Source: Ambrosia x helenae
Taxonomy: Eukaryota; Streptophyta; Magnoliopsida; Asterales; Asteraceae
Length of the DNA: 64,000 nt
Assembly (NCBI GenBank): GCA_030844895.1
Contig: CM061223.1
Coordinates: forward strand, 9,676,994 to 9,740,993
Direction of reading: 5' to 3'
Shown here one piece after another: positions 54,349-64,000 of this stretch; the stretch's first letter is position 1, and each line of letters begins with the position of its first letter. The translations under genes and the position numbers were made by a program. The notes below the pieces were generated by a model that did no database searches, was not told the origin of the DNA, and saw only the letters and a program-made list of their open reading frames with translations.

Positions 54349-55182
54349 ACTTTCCTTTAATCAATTGTCATGAAACAATGTTATTTTAAACATATACGAC
54401 TTTCTTTCAAACATTTATTTAAATCTATTTAACAGTTTATAATTTAAATATAATCTAAAGATAACAATGTACATTTATTTTCATACACTTTTATTATTCT
54501 TTTAATAATAAATATAATTTAAATATATTTAATAGTTTCCTAAAATATATAATGTATTCAAAATAATGTTCAATGCTATTACTAATATTACGACCTTAAT
54601 TTTAATATTGTTGACTAAATCTGAGTAAAATTTTTTTTATGTTTTTGTTAAATTGTTGGAAGTCAATTCTTTGTCTATATGTCTTTAAGTTTGATTGTGC
54701 TAATTTCAAGCGTTGTTGACCAATTCACGTCAATTATCAATTCTTCCATTTTTTATAATTCAAAGACTTTCCTTTAATCAATTGTCATAAAACGATATTC
54801 TTTTAAACATATACGATTTTGCTTTAAACATTTATTTAAATTTATTTAACAGTTTAGAATTTAAATATAATCCGAAGATAGGAGTGTACATTTATTTTCC
54901 TACACTTTTATTATTCTTTTAATAATAAATATAATTTAAATCTATTTAACAGTTTCCTAAAATATATAATGTATTCAAGATAATTTTCAATGCTATTACT
55001 AATATTACGATCTTATTTTTAATATTGTTGACCCAATCTAAATAAAAACTTTTTACGTTTTTGTTAATTTGATGGAGGTCAATTCTTTGACTTTATGTCT
55101 TTGAGTTTGATTATGCTAATTTTAAGCGTTGTTGACCAATTCACGTCAATTACGAATCCTTCCATTTTTTTTATAATTCAAA
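54349..55182. repeat. 417-bp tandem duplication in the Helitron
   Basis: The block starting ACTTTCCTTTAATCAATTGT at 54349 repeats from 54766 with high identity throughout, ending near TATAATTCAA. A partial third start occurs at about 55600. A different pair (TATAATGGGTAAGGCAATTT at about 55433 and TATAATGGGTACGGCAATTT at about 55696) gives a second, roughly 263-bp direct repeat. Confidence 0.85.
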
Positions 55183-56324
55183 TATATAAATAAATATTCC
55201 TACTTGATCACGTCAATCGAGGCACAGTATTTCCGATTTTGCAAAATTGTTCGAGACACATCAATACTAAATAAACCTTAACAAATAATAAAATCATTTA
55301 ATCGTCATACCAATTTTAACAACGAAATTAAATGATAATATAAATTTTCAAAATGTTATTTTCTGTTAAAGAATTATATTACTTCAATCACAACTAATAA
55401 TGATTACTAAAGATGTCAATAATAATTTGTATATAATGGGTAAGGCAATTTGAGACGCGGATGATTTTAATGTCATTTATTTGAATGATTGATTATGATT
55501 TTGATGTTATTTATTAAGATTTTTAATCGTATTTATTGATGTTACTAATATTACGAATTTCATTTTAACATTGTTGACCGACTTTCATTTTGATATTACG
55601 ACTTTCCTTTAATCAATTGTTACTAAACGATAATCATCATCTTGATTTCAATAAGTGTGCTAATTTTAAGTGTACTAATTTTAATATGTCCATAATAATT
55701 TGTATATAATGGGTACGGCAATTTCAGACGCAGATTATTTTAATGTCATTGATTTGAATGATTAATTATGATTTTGATGTTATTTATTAAGATTTTTTAA
55801 TTGTTAAGTACTATATTTACACAGTTTAAATAATGACGTTTTTTGGCGGTATTTTGTAACATGTCAAAAGTTGCCTAAAGTGTATATACAATGGGTCCTT
55901 TTGGCTACATGTTGAAATGGGTTTGGGGTTAATCCTTTTGGTGTCTATTTTTTTTTACTAAAATATAGGAAATTTATATTACAGCATGTGACATTGAACC
56001 CATTTTCTTATTAGTTGTTTTTTAGTTATGTAATCGGTTTAAACCATTGGAGATATAACATGTAAAATTTAAGCTACCCATTCAAGTAAATGGGTTAATG
56101 ATTGTTTCTTAATTTACTTATCACCGTATCCATATCTTTACAACAACTATATTTTATGTAGAACACAAATATGGAATACAATGGTGGAGGTTTTCATAAA
56201 TTATTGGAAATGAGCTGCACTCCGAGGATCGTGATGACAATGATAACAACTTCGAAGGTGAAAAATCAGCTATCAATAAGCAAGACTTGGAAGATTTTGA
56301 TTGAAGTAATGAAAATGGACCATT

Positions 56325-56531
56325 GGTTGAAGTTCGTGAAGCCCCAACTAATTGATAAGTGTTCTATGCTTAAGCTTAGTTATGATTAGAATATAGAAAT
56401 TACCCAAATGATGTAATGTGTAATATTGGTTGAAGTTCGTTAAGCCCCAACTAAATGATAAGTGTTATATGCTTAAGCTTAGTTATGATTAGAATATAGA
56501 TATTACCCAAATGATGTAATGTGTGATATTA
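56325..56531. repeat. 103-bp tandem duplication near the Helitron 3' end
   Basis: GGTTGAAGTTCGTGAAGCCC at 56325 recurs at 56428, and both copies run to TAATGTGTRATATT. They differ at a handful of positions. Confidence 0.9.
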
Positions 56532-56770
56532 TGATAGTATGCTATGTAGTTTGCAGTTGTCAAATTAAACTTTACTTACTCGATATATCCATCATTTTGT
56601 TACATTAAACTGTTAGATGACATTTTGCATTTAACATCAAAATTCATACATATTGCATCATCAAACATTTAGTAACCAAATCAAATTGTATAATACAATT
56701 CTTATTTTCCTACTTTTTTTTTCATTTTACTTTCGGGTGAACCGTGGGTCCCCACGGGACTCTAACCTAG

Positions 56771-57255
56771 TAGAATATAAAAGAGACGAGTAAGTCTAGC
56801 CATATTCTTCATATTTAATATTGACTATTCACCCAATAGTAGAGCATTATCTGCATATAACACATCCGAAATAATATAGGACCATTATTGGGAGATTTAA
56901 AAGAATGAACATACCTGAGTCTGTGGCCTTGTTCCTCATGCACGCAAAAATTTCCATGCCTAATATGAATAAGAATGGCGAAAATGGTGCCCCCTGCCTG
57001 ACACCTCTTTGGTATTGAAATTCGAAAGTTGGTGAGCCATTAACTAGCACCAATGATCTTGCCGATGTGAGAACACCTATCACCCACCGACACCATTTAT
57101 TTGGGAAGTTCATTTGTTTTTGTATTGAATCTAAAAAAAATCCAGCAAATATGATCAGATGCCTTTTTGAAATCAATCTTGAACAAGAACACTATGTATC
57201 ATTTGGCTGTCAATGATGCTCATGTCCTTTAAGAAGGTTGTTTGGTTGGCTTTTC
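56771..57255 (-). pseudogene. LINE reverse transcriptase segment (part 1)
   Basis: Minus-strand codons include FLKDMSIIDSQMI, FPNKWCRWVIGVLTSARSLV, LVNGSPTFEF and GVRQGAPFSPFLFI. In another frame LYADNALLLGE occupies the position of the catalytic YADD motif of plant LINE reverse transcriptases. The second Asp is replaced by Asn and stops are present. It ends at the Helitron boundary and continues at 50220. Confidence 0.85.
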
Positions 57256-57346
57256 TATTTGGACTAACAAATGATTTTCAATACGGAATTACGGATACTC
57301 ATTTTTATGGGTTCATTTGGAAAAAAAAAATACGTATGGATATATT

Positions 57347-58305
57347 AAGGTAGTGTTTGGTACGATAGAATGGAAGAAGGAATAAAATGGATCATTATGG
57401 GGGTAATGAAAAAGAGTGTGTTTGGTTGGTTGGTATAGAATGACACATTCCACAATGCATTTCATTCCCTCAAAACCATTCCATCTACCCCAATATTTTT
57501 TTTTTCATTCCATCCCTCTTTCACTCTACATTAACAACACCATAACCCACCACCACAACCACCACCATCGTCACCACCCACCACCGCTACTATCACCACC
57601 CACCACCGTTGCCGTCGCCGCTGCCATCACCACCCACCACCTTTGATGTCGTCGCCACCCACCACCGTCACCCACCCACCGACACCATCCAACACCTCCC
57701 AACGTCGCCGCCACCACCTGTCACCGTCACCCACCACAATTGTCTCTACCGGCCGTCGTCGCCACCCACCACCACCCACCCCCGCCGCCGCTGCCACCCA
57801 CTATCGTCACCCACATACCATCACTCTCATCCACCTCCACCCATCGCCACCACCCACCACCGTCGTCGCTACCCTTCACAGTCGCCGCCACCCACCACCA
57901 CGCTGCTACCATACACTACCACCCACCATCACTGCCACTAACCACCACCGACCGCCGCCACCGCCCCACCCACCACCACCACTACTAACCAATGTCACCC
58001 ACCCACCATCAGGGCAATCCAGCTCCACCTTCCACCGTCGCCACCACCGCCGCCGCCACCCACCACCGCGCTACCGCCACATATCACCACCCACTATCAC
58101 CGGCACTAACCACCATCCATCACCGATTTTATTCCTTCGTCTTTTCCTGCCTACCAAACAACACAAAGTAACGTCATGTTTCATTCCATATGGCAACCAA
58201 ACAAGACATCAAATGATAATGATCCATTCCATTACATTGTTCATTTCATTACCTCGTTCATTATATTCCCTCATCCATTCCATTACCTCATACCAAATAG
58301 ACCCT
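57347..58305. mobile_element. MITE-like element with a CCACC-rich low-complexity core
   Basis: AGGTAGTGTTTGGTACGATA and, from the right, AGGGTCTATTTGGTATGA begin imperfect inverted ends that continue into GGAATGGA and ATTACC blocks. The core (about 57535-58110) is a CCACCACC / CGCCGCCACC trinucleotide-like array, giving Pro/His/Thr-rich open frames in several phases. I found no convincing target duplication. Confidence 0.55.
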
Positions 58306-58414
58306 AATTCTCCTCAAGTTAATTAACTCATCCATTTGGATCAACTTAAATTTGTAAATGTTTCAATTTAGGTTTACTAAAGTTTGTTAACATGTTAAAA
58401 TGGACTACTATTAT

Positions 58415-58624
58415 GGGGGCGTTTGGGATTGATTGTTTAAAACTGATTTTGCGTTTTGAAAAATCAGGGGTGTAGCTACTTATAGATTATTGCGTTTTAG
58501 TAGCCTAAAAAACTGATTATCTGCGTTTTCAAAACGCAATCCCAAACACTAAAAACTGATTATCTGCGTTTTCAAAACGCAATAATCTAAAAATCAGATT
58601 CAAAACGCAATCCCAAACACCCTC
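58415..58624. mobile_element. small MITE
   Basis: GGGGGCGTTTGGGATTG and, from the right, GAGGGTGTTTGGGATTGCG are inverted ends. TAT flanks both sides but is too short to prove a duplication in this context. Inside, AAAACTGATTATCTGCG with the palindrome GCGTTTTCAAAACGC is present twice. Confidence 0.65.
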
Positions 58625-59474
58625 TATATAACTTGTATACTTTAAAAAGAGTCCAAATACGTTAGTATCATTAGTATCATAGATGACCATTGCTTGGGTC
58701 CATCATTTACTTGTCTTTGACAGCACCGAGGGGACCGCCCGACAACACCGAGGGGACCGTCGCCTTCACCATCACCGCCACTCTACTAGTGTGGTTGCCA
58801 ACACCTTCTCGATGATTCTCTTTTTCTGTGTACAAATATTAATATTCAATTTATAACGTATATGTTGACGCAAAGTGGAAGAAAAAACAATGAGTATAAT
58901 TCGCAAAGAGAATTTTAATTAAATTTCTGAATGAAGAAAACATTACATCATAACCCTTTATAGGGATTTTCTAAATTTAGCAGGCATTGCCAAATCTTCG
59001 AAAATTACAATTGACTGAAGGAAATTGAAATTCATGACATAAATACAGACGTAAATTGCGTTAATCATTGATTTACACATTATTTTTAAATTAAGATAGT
59101 AATGAAGATTGACGAATTTTGGGGAAAACTGAAGATTGGCGAAGTCATGGCCTAATTTATGCTCGTTTTAAGTTTGTTTCTTTTCTGCCCTATTTTGTCT
59201 TACCTAATTTGACCATATAAACTATTCTGGACCCGCACCTCTTCATATATACTACATGGCAAATCAATTCTCAAAACAAAGTGAGATGTAAATATCAATA
59301 AGTAAATGAAATAATTATAAACCGTCTAAATTATACAAAAAAATTCAAACCATACCATTTATAAAATTTAATAGGACTTTTGTATATGGCCTTTAACCCA
59401 ACAAAAAGAGAGCGAGTGGAAGAACCAGAAAAAGAAATATTTAGCAGCAAACCACCACCAAACTGAAACTAAAA

Positions 59475-59890
59475 GGGTTGGTTAAATGCACTCCCTTTTT
59501 TTACTAATTGCACTCCCTTCTAAAAAAACAATTTAAAAGTTATCAAATTCTATCCTTCTACTTTAAAAAAAAATTATTTTAGTAACTCAACTTGTTCGTG
59601 TAATCAACCCTGTTTAAGTTACTAACCCCATGAACATCATCTTCATCACATAATTGAAGCATCACCGTCCCATGAATCTCGTCATCATCTCAGTGGTACA
59701 AAACCCCATCTGAAATATTGCTAGTTTAATCTTTATGCTTTAATTACTATAGTTTGAGACAAACTTAGATCAGGATAGAAGAGGAAATTCTATAAAAAAA
59801 ATATAAGGTTTAATTATGTTTATTTAAAAAAATTTAAGGGGGAGTGTAATCAGTAAAAATAATATAAAGGGAGTGTATTTAGCAACACCC
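59475..59890. mobile_element. MITE with 8-bp target duplication
   Basis: AACTAAAA flanks both ends exactly (59467-59474 and 59891-59898). Inverted ends GGGTTGGTTAAATGCACTCC and, from the right, GGGTGTTGCTAAATACACTC share a second internal CACTCCC block. The 8-bp duplication suggests hAT. In 58625-59474 I see no gene or clear element. Confidence 0.75.
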
Positions 59891-60199
59891 AACTAAAATT
59901 ATCATGTGTATTTGATAATTGTTGTATGTTTATTGTTACTAGGAGTGAGCTGTGTGCGGATAGAACACACTAATTTTGAATAAAATTTAAATGGAAATGT
60001 AAATAAAATAGTAATAATAACACTAATAAAAAAAAACTTTAATCTAAAATATTAAAAAATAAAAAAAAAACAAAATTTTTTTTACCTTCTTTCAACCCCA
60101 ATTGGTTCTAGGAGGTTTAGTTGATTTTTGGCTCATCCCGGTTTCTAGCCCGTACCAATTAGGCTAAAACTAGTTCAAATCTTTCTTAGAGCACACACG

Positions 60200-60540
60200 G
60201 TTGTCTGTGATAACGTTATGTGATGGTTGTGATACACCGCCCCATGTGTTTAGTGATGGGAAAAATCATCACGGTTGTGACGTACATCGCGGCCATGACA
60301 TAGGTGCGTAGGGTGGGTGGTTTGTTTGGGGGTGGGGTGTAATGTTGTGATTGGTTATTTTTTATTTTTTTGTTGAATTGGTGTGGAATGATTTAGGGAT
60401 GGTGTGATACACCGCCCCATGTGTTTAGTGATAGATGTGATCAAATATAAAAAACTGATGTGGCATAAAGTGAATGGGTATGATGAAATGGGTTGTGATG
60501 ATCACCCCGCCCACCGTTAAAAGAGCCGGACTGGTTTTCA
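60200..60540. repeat. repeat with duplicated 30-bp block, likely MITE
   Basis: GTGATACACCGCCCCATGTG (followed by TTTAGTGAT) occurs at about 60228 and about 60403. The segment is GC-richer than its flanks and non-coding. In 59899-60199 and 60541-61389 no gene is supported, although 60660-60970 is CT-rich and resembles a captured 5' UTR ahead of an ATG at 60912 whose reading frame is short. Confidence 0.45.
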
Positions 60541-61389
60541 ACCCGGATTGGTTTAAGAAAATAAAACGGGTTATCTCTAGACTCATTTAATTTGATGGCC
60601 ACTTTTCAAGCCCATTTTTTCTATTTTTTCGTCAAAGAAGTTGAAATATAAATTTCTTTAACACGTCACTTAAACTGGTGTTCTCTTTCATCTCTCTTCC
60701 TCATTCATTTCAAATCACAGATTTCAAACCCAACACCCATTATCTCTTTAATATCTCAACTTTCTTGTCATATTAAAATTTTCAAACCCAAGGCCCATTT
60801 TCTCTCCTCTCCTCTTTCTTCTCAAATGAATCTTCAACTAAGATCTCCAACCTCAAATCTAAGATCTCTAATCTCTCATGTTTTGTTACTAATTCAACAA
60901 AATCAATTTAAATGGTGAAGGTAGAACAAGGATGCGATGGGCTCAACAACTATGAAGATCTTCGATTTGACGGGGTATGTGTGTTTTCTTCATCTGGGGT
61001 TTTGTGTTTTAGGATTTGTCTATATGATGATCTTTGATTGATGCTGTGATACACAAGTTTCCAATGATTTTTTTACGCTAAATGAAACTGTAAATGAGAG
61101 TTATGTTTTCGTCCAGAAAATAATATGTTAAAATCAGTCGATTCTAAAAAAGCTATGCTACATCATAACACACTAACACACATTTTGTCATTTCATATTA
61201 GAGTTGTCTATATCGGAAAGCTCTCGGGTTATAACCTATCATTAAATAAATAAATGGTAAACGTAAAATTATGAATAATATTACTTCATATGAGAGAGAA
61301 ATAAGATAATCATAAGATTTTTTTATAACACATTATGTCAATTTATATTAGATTTGCCTAATTTGTAGGATATAACATATATATATTTG

Positions 61390-61969
61390 AAAAAGGTTAA
61401 TCATACATGACACTCATACATGCATTCTCCCTCTTGAGAGTGCCATGTAGGATGTCATGTTGCATTGAGATATTTTAAGAAAAAAGAAATTTAAAAACAA
61501 AATTGGATCTTTCTCTCTCATGTTTCATCCCATAATTTTTAAACGTTAATATCTTTTATATACGAGATTTTTTAAAGAAAAAAATTACACCAAATTAACG
61601 AGCGTTTTATTATCTTTCCAACGAGTACCATAGTGCTATATAAAAAACAGAAAAAAAAACGACTATTTTTTGTGGAGTTTTGTTCATACAGGAAAAAAAC
61701 ACAAAGTATTCAGGTTATTCATTAATCATGTATAGGCAAGTCATTAATTATATTCAAACCAGTAAATATAAATTTTATAATATTAGAGTTATACATTGTT
61801 TAAGATTAGGTGTTAACATTGAAGATACATTGTTAATTGTTTTAGGTTAGTGCTACCCGCAACTTTCCTGCATGTAACTGTAAAGCGCATTAGTCTATTT
61901 CGTATGTAAAATTGATATGTCATTTATTAGATTTCTCAATCTCGTAACGCTCCCAAGATATAAATCTAG
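61390..61969 (+). mobile_element. Helitron of the shared-core family
   Basis: The core (61530-61670) is nearly identical to that at 42135-42290. The 3' end CTCGTAACGCTCCCAAGATA, TAAAT, CTAG|T is at 61969, with a decayed hairpin. The 5' boundary is approximate. Another decayed terminus (CGGAAAGCTCTCGGGTTATA) lies near 61213. Confidence 0.55.
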
Positions 61970-62629
61970 TAGTTTTATTATATAACATTAAAGAATGAGC
62001 ACTTTTGCAGCGTCCTATTTTGCTAACATACACCACCATGCATTTTTTTTTTTATTAACAGTTACTGTAGTTCATAATTCAATTGGTTTTGTTACATCAT
62101 TAATAATGGTTTTTAAATCTCTTTTTCAACCTTTACATATTCTCATTCTCATATGAAAACCAAACTAAACCTAAATTATAAGATTTTTAAATATATAATT
62201 TATTAAATCAACTTATTATATTACAAAATGGCATTTTTCGAAATTCGCCGGCAAATAAAGAAAGAACATATATATGGTCATTAAAAAATTTTGGTTCAAT
62301 AATAGAGATATCTATCAATCTATTTTGGAATTATATGTATATTTCCTAGCAAATACAAGGAAAAACATTAAGTCAAGCATTGTGGAAAAAAAAATGAATT
62401 AACTTGAAGTCAACTATATAAAAAGAATAGCTGACTTATTGAAACCTTTGGAAAAGTATGAAAAATCCGTTCAAAAGAATGTTATACTTAAGATAAGATT
62501 AAGTTTTCTATTCAGAATTAAATTCAGGTTTATATGAGTAGGTATTTGATTTTCTAGGTTTGTCTTTCACGTCAGTTTTTAAATAGCATTATATATTTAG
62601 AAAATCTAACATATCTATTTTTTTCTTAG

Positions 62630-62891
62630 GCTATGGGGTATGGTCACCCTTCCCCCTTCCTTCCCCCTTGTCCACGTCAGCGCCATGTCATTTCCCCCTT
62701 CCCCTCCCCCTTCTAGGGGAAATGGTTCCCCCTTCCCCCTTCCCTTTTTTTTTGTTTTTCTTTTTTATTTATTTTATAAATTAGATTTTCATTAAAATGT
62801 TTTTTTCATTAAACATTAAATAAACTACATAGAAATTTAAAAAAAAAACGAAAAATACAATAAAAACCCGGAAGTAAATAAAAAAAAACCA
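62630..62891 (-). mobile_element. terminal region of a PIF/Harbinger-like element (tentative)
   Basis: After TTA (62627-62629) comes GGCTATGGGGTATGGTCACC and iterated CCCCCTTCC blocks with GTCCACGTCAGC, then the 3' flank of the SANT/NAM gene. This looks like the terminus of the transposon that carries that gene. The other end lies beyond the window. Confidence 0.45.
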
Positions 62892-64000
62892 TCAACTAAA
62901 CGCTCCTCCAAACGCTCCTCCAAGCCATTTTCTTGCGATTTTGTCTTTTATTTTCGCCGCCACCGCACGTTCCGTTTCATCAAGGTTATCGAGCGGTTCT
63001 CTCATCAACGCCAATTCGGTTGTTTCCTGTCTCGCCATTTCCATTTTGAGGCGTTCCCTTTCCAACTCTATCCTCGCCAAGTCTCTCGCCGCGGCGTCTT
63101 CTTTGTCCTTCCTTTCCATCTCTAGTCTCGCCAACTCTCTCGCCGCCGTTTCTTCCTTCTCCTTCTTTCTTTCCAAGTAGCGATCCGTTTGCTCTTGTTT
63201 AAAATCGTTAAAATTTTTTAGCAACTCTTCAATTTTTTCCACCGCCTTGTCTCTCGATCCGTGGCCGGTATCAACACCCTTGCCTTTTGAGGCCGCCGCT
63301 TTCTTGGCGCGGTCCCAACCAATCGGCCTCTCACTCTCACTTGGTGGAGCCTCGTCTTCAAACTCCGGATCGTCGTTTATGTTGATAGTACAACGAGCAT
63401 CCGACCCACCACCACTATAACTCCCCGTTGCGCTCGTTTTAGACCGCTTCGCTTGTTCCACCTCATTAGGCACCGGTTTGAACTTTTCACACTTCGCCAA
63501 AATCTCATACGCCTTCATGTACCCAAACGCCCCATGCTTTTTGGTGTACGCGTCAAGAGCAACCTTCAACACATGCTCATCGCTTTGCCCCGACGCACGA
63601 TTATTCCAAGCTCTTTGATAAAAACCCCCAAAAGCTTGACATTTTGTCATCAAGTCCCGACACTTGGTACTCACGGAGTGAACCCGACGGTATTCTTCAC
63701 GTTGTAACAACTTGAAAAATTCCTTAACAACTTGGTTCCAAAACCCCTCTTTTTTCCGATTAGTTGCTACAATTATATAAAAAAAAAGTTAGTTTTTATA
63801 AAATATTAAAAACGAAATTTAAAAAAAATATATATACATATATATATATATACGAAATTTAAAAACAAATATATACATATATATATATATACGAAATTTA
63901 AAAAAAATATATACCTAGTATTGGGTCCGTAGAAGCGATAACCCAAGCTTGTGCTAGCGCCTCCAACTCGATGGGATTCCAAGGAATGGAATCGGCCTTG
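62892..64000 (-). CDS. SANT / NAM-associated-domain protein, 5' end beyond window
   Basis: Two exons are visible on the minus strand: 64000-63915 (incomplete, entering as KADSIPWNPIELEALAQAWV) and 63766-62892. A GT-AG intron lies between; the G + CA junction gives Ala. The N-terminal part (IELEALAQAWVIAS, GFWNQVVKEFF, RRVHSVSTKCRDLM) is a divergent Myb/SANT-like trihelix segment. The middle has GGGSDARCTININDDPEFED and ERPIGWDRAKKAAASKGKG. The C-terminal half is a charged coiled coil of the NAM-associated type. No lesion is seen in the visible 319 codons. Proteins of this kind are usually DNA-binding partners encoded by plant PIF/Harbinger elements or their domesticated relatives; which applies here cannot be decided without the missing end. 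Confidence 0.75.

Larger units (their letters stand above)
50221..56770 (+). mobile_element. large non-autonomous Helitron (6550 bp)
   Basis: The 5' end is A|TCTATCTATATAATAAATG. The 3' end is a perfect hairpin CCGTGGG-TC-CCCACGG (56742-56757), then GACTCTAAC and CTAG|T. Removing it joins the two flanks as ...ACCAAA|TAGAATA..., and on the minus strand a LINE reverse transcriptase is continuous across the join apart from one frame change. That is direct evidence for both boundaries and for insertion between A and T. The body is extremely AT-rich with complex internal repeats and no Rep/helicase. Short coding-like fragments (54039-54197, 56203-56304) may be captured gene pieces. Confidence 0.85.

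Noticed and set aside
57416..58326. Overlapping Pro/His/Thr-rich open frames up to 227 codons
   Set aside because: They come from the CCACC-type low-complexity array and are open in several phases; no domain, no credible start context.
60912..61010. Possible first exon with ATG at 60912 after a CT-rich leader
   Set aside because: The reading frame is short, no downstream exon with recognisable coding was found, and the sequence sits beside Helitron DNA.

Overview
The window is AT-rich eukaryotic nuclear DNA from a flowering plant. The evidence is a 19-exon spliced gene, plant-type Ty1-copia and Ty3-gypsy retrotransposons primed by initiator tRNA-Met, plant LINEs, Helitrons, many MITEs, and plant gene families (HSR203J-like carboxylesterase, SCPL). 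The C-terminal motifs of the LINE reverse transcriptases and the NAM-associated transposon proteins remind me of Asteraceae (daisy-family) genomes. That family assignment is inference; no species can be named.

Only two host genes look intact. The first is NAGLU (28548-34373, + strand), a GH89 alpha-N-acetylglucosaminidase. I could resolve it into 19 exons with GT-AG introns, consistent phase and an 802-residue product. The second is a single-exon 332-residue HSR203J-like carboxylesterase (40521-41519, - strand). Two exons of a serine carboxypeptidase-like gene survive as a relic at 3083-3607. A SANT/NAM-associated transposon-type protein gene runs off the right edge (62892-64000, - strand); a dead relative lies at 47044-48524.

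Layout. 1-6 kb: MITEs, Helitron 3' ends and the SCPL relic. 6.0-16.6 kb: a minus-strand Ty3-gypsy tandem of internal(truncated)-LTR-internal-LTR; the two 2.54-kb LTRs are nearly identical but the pol region is dead and gag is missing. 16.6-22.9 kb: a Ty1-copia element on the minus strand with 5' LTR, PBS, gag and pol, cut off inside RNase H by the gypsy LTR. 23-28.3 kb: Helitron pieces, a LINE 3' end and a hAT MITE. 28.5-34.5 kb: NAGLU. 35-40 kb: hAT MITEs and other repeats. 40.5-41.5 kb: carboxylesterase. 41.9-45.1 kb: a cluster of related Helitrons and a PIF/Harbinger-like element carrying a long hairpin. 45.9-57.3 kb: one old minus-strand LINE broken by a PIF-like element (itself holding a hAT), a hAT MITE and a 6.55-kb Helitron, all with readable junctions. 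57.3-62 kb: MITEs, a CCACC-rich low-complexity element and another Helitron. 62.6-64 kb: the end of a SANT/NAM transposon-type gene.

The genes do not form a pathway; this is a gene-poor, repeat-rich interval. Its main interest is the transposon stratigraphy. Several insertions can be dated relative to each other, and target-site duplications or reconstructed empty sites can be read directly.
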